From assembly GCA_963855995.1 (NCBI GenBank), contig OY979716.1, positions 86,111,560 to 86,175,559 on the forward strand: a stretch of DNA of 64,000 nucleotides. The letters run 5' to 3'. Below the pieces are notes generated by a model that was not told the DNA's origin, ran no database searches, and saw only the letters and a program-made list of their open reading frames with translations. The DNA comes from Muricea muricata (lineage: Eukaryota; Cnidaria; Anthozoa; Malacalcyonacea; Plexauridae). The position numbers and the translations under genes are program-made. This document shows positions 44,928 through 56,463 of this stretch, in pieces. Each line of letters opens with the position of its first letter. Positions within the stretch are counted from its first letter, which is position 1.

Positions 44928-47616
44928 GGTAGAGAGCCGCACGACGTATTTGCTTAGCTCTTTCCCTAGATTCTAACACGTTTGAATCTGGCCCAGTTCC
45001 TCCACATTTAGCTCCACACCTGAAGCTCTTCCATTGCCGTTCAAGCTTCACACTGTCTGTAACATCATTGCAAATTGCGTCAATCAAGTTCAGACCACAA
45101 AGGCCAGCAGTAGACCAGCTAGAATTCACTACTTCACTTAAGTTGGTAGCAGGCATATTTGTTTTCAATCGATAAGCATGACAAAAGTGTTCTCTTCGAC
45201 GGTCCCACCAATCAAGCCAAGTTTGCAAAAAGCTTCGTTTTGACGGTTTTTCATTAATGAATGCAGCCAGCTTGCCGTACGCACACTCGTAAGAAGAGGG
45301 ACTAACAGCCGTTAACAATTCGTTCGCTGCACGCTTAAACTTGCTCTTTGAATAGGTGCTTGTTAACTTATTGGCATGCTTGTTCACAGAATCCTTAAAA
45401 TGAAACTCGCATGACACGCAAAGTTTCAGTTCATCTTCACCGGCCACGCGTTTTAGGCCTTCCCAGTTACCGCCATGCTCGTCCATCAGGTATCCTTTCG
45501 GGCGGAAAATAGTTTTAGGATCGTTGCTTATTTTCTTCAATACTTCATTCCATGTTTTCCAAAAGAACTCTATTGTATCGGCAGATTCTTCGAGCGCATG
45601 CATTACCGCTAGTACAATTTGTTTTCTCAGGACTTTGTGGTAAACACTCAAGGCAAGAGTCTTATACCACTTCGCCCTTCCATGTTTACCGTCAAAATGG
45701 CAGAATTCTTCAGAGAGAAAATGATCACCTTCCTGATCCATTTTCAATCCCATCTGAGCTTTCAAAGTACTTGTACAAAAGACAAAAGTAGGCAAATCTG
45801 GATTAAGTGTTTCATCGTTTGCCTTAAATACGTACAATGGGTCTTTGGAACTCATTTCTGGTTTAAACTTGCCAACTGCTTCAAAAATGTGTCCACTAGG
45901 GTTTAAACTTTTGGATACCTTTTGCTTCTTGTTCTTGACTTTGGAGACGTCAAGCAACGAGTCAGTAAGTCAGTCCACTTCATTCCATGATTTCCCTTCT
46001 TTTATGGCATCCGTTATGATTGTATTTACTGCTTTTCTTGGTTTTTCTGAAGGATTCTTATGAAAGAATTCTTCTATCACACACGCCTTATTTCCAACCG
46101 ATTCAGTGCAGAGGATCGGGCATGAGTGATCACCGGTGTGGTAGACTCGCACCTTATACGTAACATCATCAAATTCCCAAACTTTTCGTCCTTCACAGGG
46201 GACATAAACGCCATCCAGTCCACAAACATTACATTTCCCATTCTTACTGAACTGTGTGTTATTCGGTCGACCATACTCTTGAAGAAAGTTACAATTATCG
46301 TTTCTGCACCGGTAGGAGCCTTTACATCGAGCAAGGCGGCGCACGCCACTGAACCCGCTACGTCTGCTTGGCATATATCGCATCCAGTTTCGCCCATCAT
46401 TTTTTGATGACGCCATTCTTTCATCGGGATTAAATGGAATCTCGTATGCACATTTTCCATCGATTCCAACCGGTAGCGAGGACGTTTTTAACACTTCAAC
46501 GTCTTTCCAGTGGGACAGTGTTAATCTAGTTGCTGTCTTTGAAACACCACCATTCTCTGAAACGTCAGAAGAGGATTGACTACAGCTTAATTTGGAAACA
46601 CCATGGAAACTGTTCTTTGGAATGTTCTTCGGAATTTTGCATTTTCTTTTACTCGCTTTACATTCTAATAACGGATCATCATCTGAATTCATCATAGCAC
46701 TTTCCATATCCAGACTCTCGTGTTCGCTATCAGAACGTGGAACACTAGCTGAATCTTCAGATAATATAATGACATCTTCTCCGTCACTCAGACAAGAATT
46801 TTTGCAGATATCAAATTGCTCACACGAATCTGCATCACTATGAGTTGTTAAACTGTCATGAGATTGCAATATATCTTGGCCATTGATATATGTTTCGCCA
46901 GGGGATAAAATCTCAAATCTATTACTTAGACATACTGGCGGATGATTTAGGCTAATGCTATCCTCTCGCACCACCTTACACTTTTCATTTGGTGAATCAA
47001 ACACAACAATGGGTTCTAACTTAACCTTCCTCTTAGTAAAGGCAGCTTTCTTAACTGGTGAATCTGTGATTATCACGCTTTCTCTCTCTAGTGATTCAAC
47101 CTTCGATATGTTCAAGGCTGGATCATAATGACATTCAATTTTGCACAAATAGATCAACCCCTTTGAATTTCGCCCTGGTCTAGTAGGCGGTACAGTAAGA
47201 GTGGCGACACAACCACCAGTGTAGGTAAGAATATATGCAGTAGTTTCTGTCACATTTGCTAATGCGTAGACCATTAAATCCACAATGTCTCCATTGTAAT
47301 CATGATTTTCTTCATATCTTCGAAGTTCTTCGATAGGATCTATGTCCTTGAAATTAATGAAGCTGCTATAAAACTCTAAATTGTACTCAATTTCAGAGCA
47401 GCCCATTCTTAACAAATGCTTGCGCCCTTGCAACCTGATATGGTTTGTAGAATCACATGCCATTGCCTTGAACCAAGAATAAATGAGGCAGTGACCATCG
47501 CCTGGTACATGCTGTCGTACTTTACCAAGAACTTTCAGCTCTTGGTCTATTTCATCCTGAACCTGTTGTAAATTTGCGTTTACTTCTTCCCTTCCCAATG
47601 TGCAATTTAGACACAC
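44928..47616 (-). pseudogene. MULE transposase with N-terminal OTU protease, 5' part
   Basis: Residues 1-175 form an OTU-type cysteine protease domain: D40-G-H-C43 (PGDGHCLIYSW) and H163 (IECHYDPAL). An acidic disordered segment follows, then a zinc-binding DNA-binding module (YRCRNDNCNF, KCNVCGLDGVY, HTGDHSC) with a conserved LARCKGS lead. After one in-frame TGA (45,967-45,969, replacing the residue after WNEVD) the Mutator-like DDE core follows: CHFDGKHG, YLMDEHGGNW and NLSEVV, giving plausible D-D-E. The frame then meets the 2.8-kb insertion at RAALY. A long ORF with only one stop before the insertion suggests relatively recent death. Start chosen at the first Met before the OTU domain. 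Confidence 0.85.
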
Positions 47617-48109
47617 TGCTTTCCGTACTTGATATTCTCCTTTTGAATGCCTTAAGTGAACGTAAAGTATTTAATCATATGACTATTATCTTTACTGCAC
47701 TTGGTTCTCAAATTTCAAAAGCTAAATGTTTCTACGGGATGCCTAGCCACTTATGTTAACTTTAAAGTAACCATTTCTATTCGAATTAGAAATAGTTGTT
47801 GTAATTGTTTGACGTTGTATGAATAAATATACAGGATTGAAAAAGGAATTTGCTCCTCAAAATCAAACCACAGTTAACTGTACCGAATTGCTTTTTACTG
47901 AACTTGCTTTGAATATTATTGTCAAATGAAAGACCCTAAATCCCTATAAGTTTGACAATTGAATGCAATCTTGTGAAATTGACATGCGGTTTTGTCGTGA
48001 GTAAAGTGTGGCTCAGCGGCTCTTTCATGGTTTTAAATAATTCTAGAGTGATAAGCAGATGAAGCGTGACCTTTTTATTAAATCCAGCTGCATTTAATTT
48101 GTCATCTAT
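47617..48109. other. Region 5' of the MULE gene
   Basis: AT-rich; the MULE promoter and left terminus may lie here, but I found no inverted match with sequence beyond 41,153. Confidence 0.4.
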
Positions 48110-48313
48110 GACCCCGTTCACACGAGACCGGATCCGTGTGATCTCGACATTTAGTTCGGTCACTTTACGGTCACATTTACTCTTACCACTTTTTCTATGG
48201 TACGTTTTAATTAAGTTCTGTAATATTATCACAAATTTAAGAGTCATGCTCGTCTTGAATCTTGTCAAATTGATATGGTGACCATACGGATCCGGTCCCG
48301 TGTGAACGGGGTC
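48110..48313. mobile_element. 204-bp MITE, TIR GACCCCGTTCACACG
   Basis: 26-bp termini GACCCCGTTCACACG(A/G)GACC-GGATCC are inverted at the two ends with one mismatch. No coding. The target duplication is unclear (flanks TCTAT and TTATG). Confidence 0.75.
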
Positions 48314-48717
48314 TTATGTCATTAAAATGTCAAACTTATACGCGTTTTGTTTAGACTTTACTTTGACGTTTCAAACCAAGTTGGGTATAAGGCCGCACAG
48401 CGAGAGTCGCACTTTGCCAATTTGACTTTTTGGTCTGGACCTCGACTTACGAATCGCGAAATTATACTATTACCTATCCTTAGTTTTAAAATCTTTGAAG
48501 GATGCATGATAAGCCTTGCATATCAACAAGAGGTGATGCTAAAATCATTCGATGTGTAATATTGTGTGGTCCAAAGAAGTGATGCATATTTAATACTTAC
48601 TTAATATAATAGTATTAATATATGTAATTAATATACAAGGGTAAACATGTCATAATATCTCGAACTCTGATCTCGAACTAACGTTGCCAGTGTAGGTAGT
48701 GTATACATGCAGTGATA

Positions 48718-48868
48718 CGCGAAGGTATAAAGGTATCTGTTCTCTGACTACCTGAAACGATAAAGCAAAAATCGACGTTTCGTATCTAACTCACAACGAA
48801 GGGTTGTCGCTCGAAACGTTGATTTTTGCTTTATCGTTTCGGTAGTCAGAGAACAGACACCTTTCGCG
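48718..48868. repeat. 151-bp foldback with GAAACGATAAAGC arms
   Basis: Arms of about 60 bases (GTATCTGTTCTCTGACTACC, GAAACGATAAAGCAAAAAT) are near-perfect reverse complements around the loop TCTAACTCACAACGAAGGG. I recall similar ACGAAGGG...CGAAACG palindromes as abundant MITE-like repeats in marine invertebrates. Confidence 0.85.
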
Positions 48869-49214
48869 TAAACATGTCAATACACATATAAACACGAGCA
48901 GTGGTACTAAATTATAAAAATATATTTACCGATTTTATAAACACGACAGCTTTGTTTTGCAAATGCAATATGTTAAATTGAGATGTTCAATAAATATATA
49001 GAGAGGGAACTTTTATCGTCCTATCGCATGAAACACCCAACTCCCACTGTTTCAAATGAGTTGTTAAATCTCATATCCAGCTCCTTTTATGTTATAGTGT
49101 GATAACTAGTGGATTAGTTTTAAAAACATTACATGGTCATAATTTCGAGTCTGTCACGCGATAAGATTGCTATATAATGGTCTATAGTGTGATATGGGAT
49201 TTAACATCGCGAGT

Positions 49215-49690
49215 GCTTCTTAAGAGGCTGTTTATACGAGCCCTACAGAGGGCTAATCCTAGCAGTAGGGCTGACTTTTACTGCATGTTTACATGAGAAA
49301 AATCATGCAGCCCTACTGCTACAACTGGCTTCCTCTCTCAAGTTGCAATTAAATGGATTTCTTGCAACTCATTTTTATCATGCCGTCCAAAATTATAGTT
49401 ATACACCAAATTTAGAAGTATAAGCCAAAAAAGTTCATTTTGACATTGATTCGACAGTTTTTTTTGTCAGCCCTACTAGGGGGGGGAACCCTCCTTGTTG
49501 CGTTTATATGGGAAATTTACTAGGCGGGATCTCAGTTTGTCAATAGCGGGATCTCGCATTGTAGGGCTGGCCCACCTTTCATATAAACGCAAACACTTTT
49601 TAATAGGGGATCGTATTAGCAAGAGGGGTCTTGCCTAGGAGGGGTAGCCCTTATGTAGGCTAGCCCTTATATATGTAGGGATAAACACCC
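49215..49690. repeat. AGCCCTA-rich repetitive stretch
   Basis: AGCCCTA or its complement TAGGGCT recurs many times. Paired phrases such as TTTATACGAGCCCTAC / GTAGGGCT and GCGTTTATATGGGAAA / TTTCATATAAACGC make it partly self-complementary. It is probably a degenerate foldback/MITE whose limits I cannot fix. Confidence 0.5.
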
Positions 49691-52600
49691 CCTATAAGCA
49701 GCTCTCGCAATGTTGAATCTTTAGTGACCCATTTATAATAACTATGAAAGTCATGGTTACTGAGCATTTGTATGGAAATATTTTCGCGAGAGATACAGAT
49801 AAAGAGTATTGACACATTTGTATTTACTCTGTGATGCAGAGTGCAAAAGCACAAAAAAAAACAAGATCGATGCTCGGGGGTGCATAACGCATGGTGTAAC
49901 CATGAACTACCAAAGACCTATGTGCCCGAAACATCAATGTATTTTTATGTGTCATAAATAATGATATTTATGTGATTACATTCATTGATTCATGTGATTA
50001 TGATATGTGAAATAATAATACCTGGAAGTATCTAATGCCTTGAAACTCAATGCAATGCAAATTTTCCAGAAGCTTGTTGGTAATAAACAGCACATGGCAC
50101 TGAATATTTTTATGTGCAAATAATGAATATTTTTATTATGACATGTGATCTAAAATACAGAGTAATACAGCTATACTACACTATTTCACCTGGAAATATC
50201 AACAGGAAACTGATGCAAATTTTTGGATCAAAGCTGTTTCTAAAATTGGAAATATTTATTCAGAAATCTTGTGTGTAATTTATTCATAGGTGTATGGACA
50301 AGGAAAATTTGGGGGGGGGGTAAAGACTATTTTGCCCGAATGTTTGTTCTCAACAGTTTAGACTGTCTATAATTTTTCCCTCCATTTAATCAGGGGGCTC
50401 TGGGGAAATGCTTCCCTGGGAAACAATTTTTGAAATTTTTACACCCTTTCCTGCATTCTCAACCACACATTTACTACAAAATTCAGTTGTGAAGAACACA
50501 AATTTCACCTTCACCTACAAGTTGACCAAATACATCAGTGGAAATTGCCTAAAAACATCAATTTGTGTTGACATTTGGGGGGGGGGGCAGTTTCCCCTTG
50601 CTCCCCCACCTCGTACGCCTATGGTTTTACTTATAACTAAAGTTTTAGGATCACGTGTTTGAAATACACAAACTGTTAAAAACAGTGGGTTAAACTGCAA
50701 CCCATGTTCAGCCCTAACCCTAACTTACCTTTAACACAACCTGCCCCAGGAGAATATTTATGTCATATGTCCAGTCATGTATCTGGCATGTCTCAAACAA
50801 ACCCAACCATGCATTCAATATGAGCTGCATGCTAAATAGACAATAGGCTATTTTAACAGACAGGCTAGTGGCATATTATTGAAAAAATTATATCAGTATC
50901 AAGTTTCAGAACATGTTAAATTGTAGTTGCAGAAAAATATTGAAGATTGCAAGCATTACTTGCAGGCATTAGAAGGAAATTGCCCATTGACAGGCACTTG
51001 AGGAGGGGGCATGGCAGCAACCTTTGAATGACAGCTGAAAAACTGTCACAAAGCTGTAACAATATTCTAACCATGAAAGCATTGCTACATCAATTAAGCC
51101 AGAATTAATATTGTTGAAAAAGTGAGATGGGAGGGAAATACAGTAAGATATTCCCTGGTACAAAAGCTCTTACTGTCACCACTTCCAATAATTTGCAAAT
51201 TGTTCACCACTAAATTCGACATAGTGAATGGACATTTTCAATGTAAAAAACATAAGAATAATTGATCTAGATGGCTACATGGCCTGTAGCTAAAGCACTT
51301 TCACCCTATTTTACTAAAATTACACCAACTTAAACAAAACTTTATTCATGTTTGGTCCATAGTTTGCAGGCTTCAGACGTGATGTCATATAATAAGCTTT
51401 GCGAAAGGCAGGTCACAGCACAGACTGGTGACAGCATTGAGCGTGAACTGAACTGGCCACGACCGATGAAGCCGAAAATCGCAAAAATAGCCTCAGCGAG
51501 TAACGCTGAACAGAGCGTCTTGTTTGAAATTTATTTGAGTATGAAATATTAACAAAATCTGTTTGTATGTTAACTAAGATGAAAACTATTGATTTTTTGT
51601 CGCGGCATCATGCTTTCCGAGACACTATATTTATAAAGAGTATTTTGCAACGACACAAGAGTATTCGATACTGCACGTACATAGTAAATAGCACGTAAAT
51701 AGTGCACAATAGTTCAGTTCTATTTTGTATTGCGTATGATGGCATGATGCTGTTTCTTATTATTCGCTTTCACGTTTGTATTTTGAAGCATGAGTGGAAA
51801 TGCAGCAAGTAATTTACAATTTTACACTTTAAATAATTGATGCACTCACCTTTCGCAAATATCCATATTTAAGTAAATAACACCAGACGATCAACCAGAA
51901 GTAAACAATGAGCTCATACAACATGTAAGTAATTAAAACTCGCGTGCTCAAAAAACTCGCGCGACTCGCATGACTCTCATGACTCGCAAAATAGCCGACC
52001 TCTTTGCATTTCCTCTTGCTCATTCATTGATGCATAAAGCGCTTGTATTTATATCCATATTAATAATTTTAGACCAAGCTATCCTCCATTTGCAATTTTA
52101 TGTCACACGTTTGGCTGTTTCCCGCTCTTGGAGGTATTTGGAAATCAGGCATTTTCAGGCAAAAATTAAACAACGAATTTAAGCTATATATATTTTGCAA
52201 TATCCTTCCACAATACGAATTTTTTTGCTAAACTAGTGCTAAACTCTACCGCATGCGGTATTTTAAGTGATACTTTTTCAAATTAACCTGCCGCAGAAGA
52301 TCTCCGGCTAAAGTGATGAACTTTCCAGTATGGATTGTCCGCCATCTTGAAAATGGCTTAGAAACCTCTCATTTCGATAAACAGGAAGACCAGCAGAAAA
52401 GCGCGAAGGTAGCCCAAATGAACGAAAAAAATTTGTTTGACGTACATTCTTACAATTCTCAGCTGGGATAATGGAATAAAAGAACCGCTAATGACCGAAA
52501 CAGTTTTTCTTGGTGCAATTAGAGTAGCATAGAAGCAATTCCACCTTGCATTTGCCTCCAATCGGAGATCACATGAGAAGCATGCCATGTGACTTCGAGA

Positions 52601-52738
52601 GATTAGTGCAGGTTGTGACTTCGAGCAGGTCTTGTTAACAGAAAATTAAGTTGAAGAAATTGGAAGAATTGTACTTATCTGACCCAAAATAATATCGAAT
52701 CTCTAACTGACGTCTCTATAAAATGCGAATGTGAACTT
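49691..52738. other. Long gene-poor stretch
   Basis: No coding block I can support. It holds G runs at 50,310-50,320 and 50,577-50,587 and a degenerate GACTCGC repeat at 51,935-51,990. The remainder is AT-rich. Confidence 0.45.
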
Positions 52739-53659
52739 TTGGCTGACGCCAGCAATGACATACTGGCCGAAAACGAGAAATCCTCAAATAATCGAAGTGG
52801 GACAACGACTTCTGGTAATCAAGATGGCGGTCAAACTTGTAGTTTGACAGTTGCACCAGCTTCTTCCCAAGACGTTAGCCTACTTACCACAGCAATTCTG
52901 GAGCTAACTAAACATATACAATCCTCCAGTCCTCTCGTAGAGGACTCGAAACAAAACAAGGGGAAACAGACCGTGAGTTCGGCCCCAAATGCTGCTCTCA
53001 CCAAAAAGAGGTGACAAGTTGCTTCGACAACAAAGGTTGCTAATACGGCACAAAATATTTCTTCCGCAGTACAGGAAGAGCTTGGTGAGTCGAGAGGTGA
53101 AAACTCCATGAGCACCACTGATAAAACTGACTGCCAAGGGATTTATGATGCTGTTTTAAATGATGAATGTGACTGAAAACCCAACTGAAAACGGTCAAGA
53201 AGGCAACACTAGTGAAAGTGAAGACGAAGCCATCGCTGAATTCGTGAAAGAGTATGAAACTGATGAATTTGTTGGCAAAGGTCTAAACAATAGACAGCTA
53301 GCAAAACTGGTTAACAAAATCTTCCGTTTCAATTAGGTGAGAAGAGCCTACAAGACAAACTGGACAACCAGGTTAGACCTAGCAATTGTGAAAATGCTAA
53401 ACCGCCTAGAGTAAACTCAGGCATCTGGCGCCAACTCAAAGAGTATACAAAAAACTGAGATATACGTGTTTCAAACTGCGAGAAGCCCTTGATAAGAGCA
53501 TTTACCCTATTGCTTGTATCATTGACATGGCAATGAGCCTTAAAAACCTTGATGGTGAGCACTGCAAGCAGGTAAAGAAACTGGCTCTTGAAGCCATGTC
53601 ATTGTTGACTCATGTCCATTCTACGCTTAATGTTCACTGTTGCCTAATTATCATACATC
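52739..53659 (+). pseudogene. Gag-like ORF of a DIRS-type retroelement, decayed, tentative
   Basis: Pieces read across frames: LLTTAILELTKHIQSSS (52,880-52,930), EFVKEYETDEFVGKGLNNRQLAKLVNK (53,245-53,320, quoted in part), QVRPSNCENAKPPRVN, GIWRQLKEYTKN and KPLIRAFTLLL. The pattern S-N-C-x(5-6)-P-x-V-N-x-x-I-W-x-x-L followed by a helical region resembles the gag-like protein upstream of DIRS retroelements in cnidarians. Several stops and frame changes. No recombinase or reverse transcriptase was found nearby. Confidence 0.45.
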
Positions 53660-53918
53660 ATGTCGACCAGGCAACAGGCATCTACGAGCAGTGCACAAAA
53701 AAGCCTCAAATGTGGCAGCAAAAGCCCATTTGATGGAAGTAGAAAAATGAAAACGAATAAAGAATGTGTTGGAGATGCCATGGGAGAAGAACTCGACAAC
53801 AGAAACGTGCAAAATCATGGAAAATTATCTGAAATTTTTTCCATGCTGAAGATGGTCATGGCAAAACTTGACACGCTTGACGATATTAAAAAAAGAATTG
53901 CTAATGTGGAGCAAGATA
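53660..53918 (+). pseudogene. LINE ORF1-like N-terminal fragment, tentative
   Basis: The frame starts MSTRQQASTSSAQKS and passes through a basic stretch into a coiled coil (IFSMLKMVMAKLDTLDD, IKKRIANVEQDI). A Ser/Gln-rich start, a basic region and a coiled coil are typical of CR1/L2-like ORF1 proteins, but no zinc knuckle or RRM is left. It is interrupted at 53,919 by the TTAA of a Kolobok end. Confidence 0.35.
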
Positions 53919-53922
53919 TTAA

Positions 53923-54563
53923 AGCAGCAGTGTCACCGTGTGCGCATCTCGTTCTGCACATAAACAACAATCTTCGGAAATTGTTGGAATCGATCAGAAC
54001 AATCAAAGGAGCTAGACAATTTGCCAAAGGAGAAGCTGTCGAAATGGTAAGCAAAAAGTTGCATATATTTGTGCAGATAGACAAATGTTGATTTGACAAA
54101 TGCCTTCACTTTATGTAGGAAAGTCACTGCGATTGTAAGAGTTCTTGCAGCATGAAAAGGAAAGAGACTGGGATGCGAGGTTGTCCTTTCAAGGGAAGAA
54201 ATATGGAGTGTACCGATCAATGCACATGTGGTACTCGCAATAAATCTTGCAAGAATAGGGTAACAATGCAATATGATGTTTTACGATTATAAATCAAAGG
54301 CACTAATTCGACAATTGCGTTTGTGATTTTCGTGTATGCTAGGGGAGAAAATTCGGAAAGGGAAAGAGATGACAGGAGTAAAACAACTAGTCAAGAGAAA
54401 CAGGGCAGAGAAAAAAGCTTCCGCCTTAGTTACAAGATAATAGAGTGAGAGGATGCACAGAGGTAAAAGGAGCATAAGAATGTCAAGGTGAATACAATAC
54501 TTGGTTTGTTAAATATGTTTGTTCAAATGTGCATGTATTGTAAATCCTGTTTACGTTTTTATT
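53923..54563 (+). mobile_element. Truncated second Kolobok copy with decayed CXC exons
   Basis: TTAA at 53,919-53,922 is followed by AGCAGCAGTGTCACCGTGTGC, clearly related to the left terminus at 3,887 and similar for about 80 bases. Exon 2 of the accessory gene recurs at 54,117-54,261 (CDCKSSCSMKR, RGCPFKG, CTDQCTCGT) behind an AG acceptor. Exon 3 recurs near 54,340-54,490 with in-frame stops. One CXC cysteine is replaced by Phe. The ballast exon, transposase and right end are missing. Confidence 0.8.
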
Positions 54564-56463
54564 CAGGCAAAAATACCCAAAAACTTGTAATTGGTCGTAT
54601 ACTTAAGATTCATTTATTTATGTATCGAAATAAAGTACCGTTTTTAGTGCAAAGTTTCAAAGAAATGAATGCGATGTGATGAGTGGCAAAAATTCCCATC
54701 AGTCAGTGAGTCAGTCATAGTGTAAACTTTCCAGGGGGAGCGATGATACACGCATATTTTGTCGTTTACTTCAAAATGTTTGCAGTAAGCATTTTTCAAA
54801 ATTTTGAAGCAGTATGAATTAATACTACGACTCCCATGGACTTATATGTGATTGTTGTCCAAGCCTGTAAGATTGAAAAAAAAAAGAAACAAATTGTTCT
54901 AAACAATATTTTCCGTGCAGAATTTTCAAGTTCTTTTTTCCGGGAAAACACAATTCGTCCTTCTTTAGAACTAAAACACGGTTAAATGATGTGTTTGGCA
55001 TGGATTTAGCGCTTCGTAATAGTGAATACTAGGAGCGAAGTGGAATCAAGTATTCAATGGCCTACAGGCTACCATAATGAATTAATATAAAAATACATTT
55101 CAATCGAATATATTTTTGTATTTACGTTCAGTGATGCCTGTTGATGGGGATATTAATGTCTTTAGTCCAGCCGTAAAACCGAGTAACTTCAACGCTGGTC
55201 GGCGGCTATTGTTTGACGGTGTACAAAGCACAAGACATTTGTACCATGTTCACGTATTTGCTGCAACTTGCTGTAGCGTCTTCAAAATCGCATTTTTTTG
55301 CTCAAAAGCTTGGGAAAACGACAGCGATTCATTCAGTGATATTTTGAGGAAGAAACAATGAAGGATGGCATGGATTTTCACAGCGAAAGTCAAAATAATT
55401 TGTAGTAATTAATATTTCAACGTAAACAAAGTTGATGCGCAATATTTTAGATTTCGCTGTATTTTTTTTAGTTTGTAGCATTTTCGTATGAAACTTAGCT
55501 TAAAATGTAGAAAAAATGCAGCGATATTTTTGGTGTTATTTTGAAAAATATATGTACTATTCCGGATGAGATAATTCCGTTATATATTATTTGCATACTA
55601 CAGTAATTGACTTTTAAATTGTAAAGTTGGCTGCCTTTCAAAGAAAAAAACTTGCTTTTTATGCATAGTAAAATTACAACCAAATGTCTAAATTGAAAGC
55701 TATTGAAATGGTGTTTGATCTGGTGTTTATTTGGTGCAAATAGCTTATGCTGAACCCGAGATACGATTTTGCAAAGTCATCCGTCATTAGTGACCGATTT
55801 TGGTATGGCCCGTCGAGAAACTGTTTTATAAGTCAGACACTAGTGAAGTGTTTGTTTATATAATTCATTTGCAAAATACCAGCCAAAACACTTGCCTAAC
55901 AAAATGTATTTTTTCAACTAACAACAAAATCAAAATGAATGCTCACATCAGCCGTGTCGGAGGTTAGCAAAATGTTTGAAACTTAAAAACATTGAATATA
56001 TTCTATATTATAGCTGTTGACATCGATGTTGACATCGATGTCAACATCTGACCTTCAGAAATCTATTATAAACTACTTTTATAAGACAAACAATATGCTT
56101 TTGATTTGCTCTTTTTGCAGCAAGCATCAGAAGCTTTGTTTAGCTGCTTAGTTATATCAGCATGACCTATATATTATAAATTTATGGCCAAATAAACCTA
56201 ATGGGTTACGGTTCACTAGTTCGAAAGTGTACTAGTCTAAATACGCACGGGTTTTGAATTGAATTTACGTTTTGAACTTGGCTGCTCAGGTAACTCATGA
56301 TGCTCAAGGTGACCTTTGAAATATATCAAAGGTCAATGAGACTAGTAATTTTATAGCAACATATGACAATCATTTAGAAAAACAAAGTAATACTATTCCA
56401 TCACCAGATAGCCATAATATCTCCATAAGATCGCGATGTATAACTATAGATATAGTTCATCTA
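54564..56463. other. Gene-poor stretch
   Basis: No recognised gene. One 81-codon open frame at 55,116-55,361 lacks any family signal. A small palindrome (GACATCGATGT repeats) lies at 56,025-56,050. Confidence 0.45.

Noticed and set aside
2226-47616. UGA read as Trp or Arg (alternative genetic code)
   Set aside because: TAA and TAG also interrupt conserved frames, TGG encodes Trp normally elsewhere, and frameshifts accompany the stops, so pseudogene decay explains them better.
55116-55361. 81-codon open frame as a gene
   Set aside because: No recognised domain, no splice or start context, and a length expected by chance in this much sequence.
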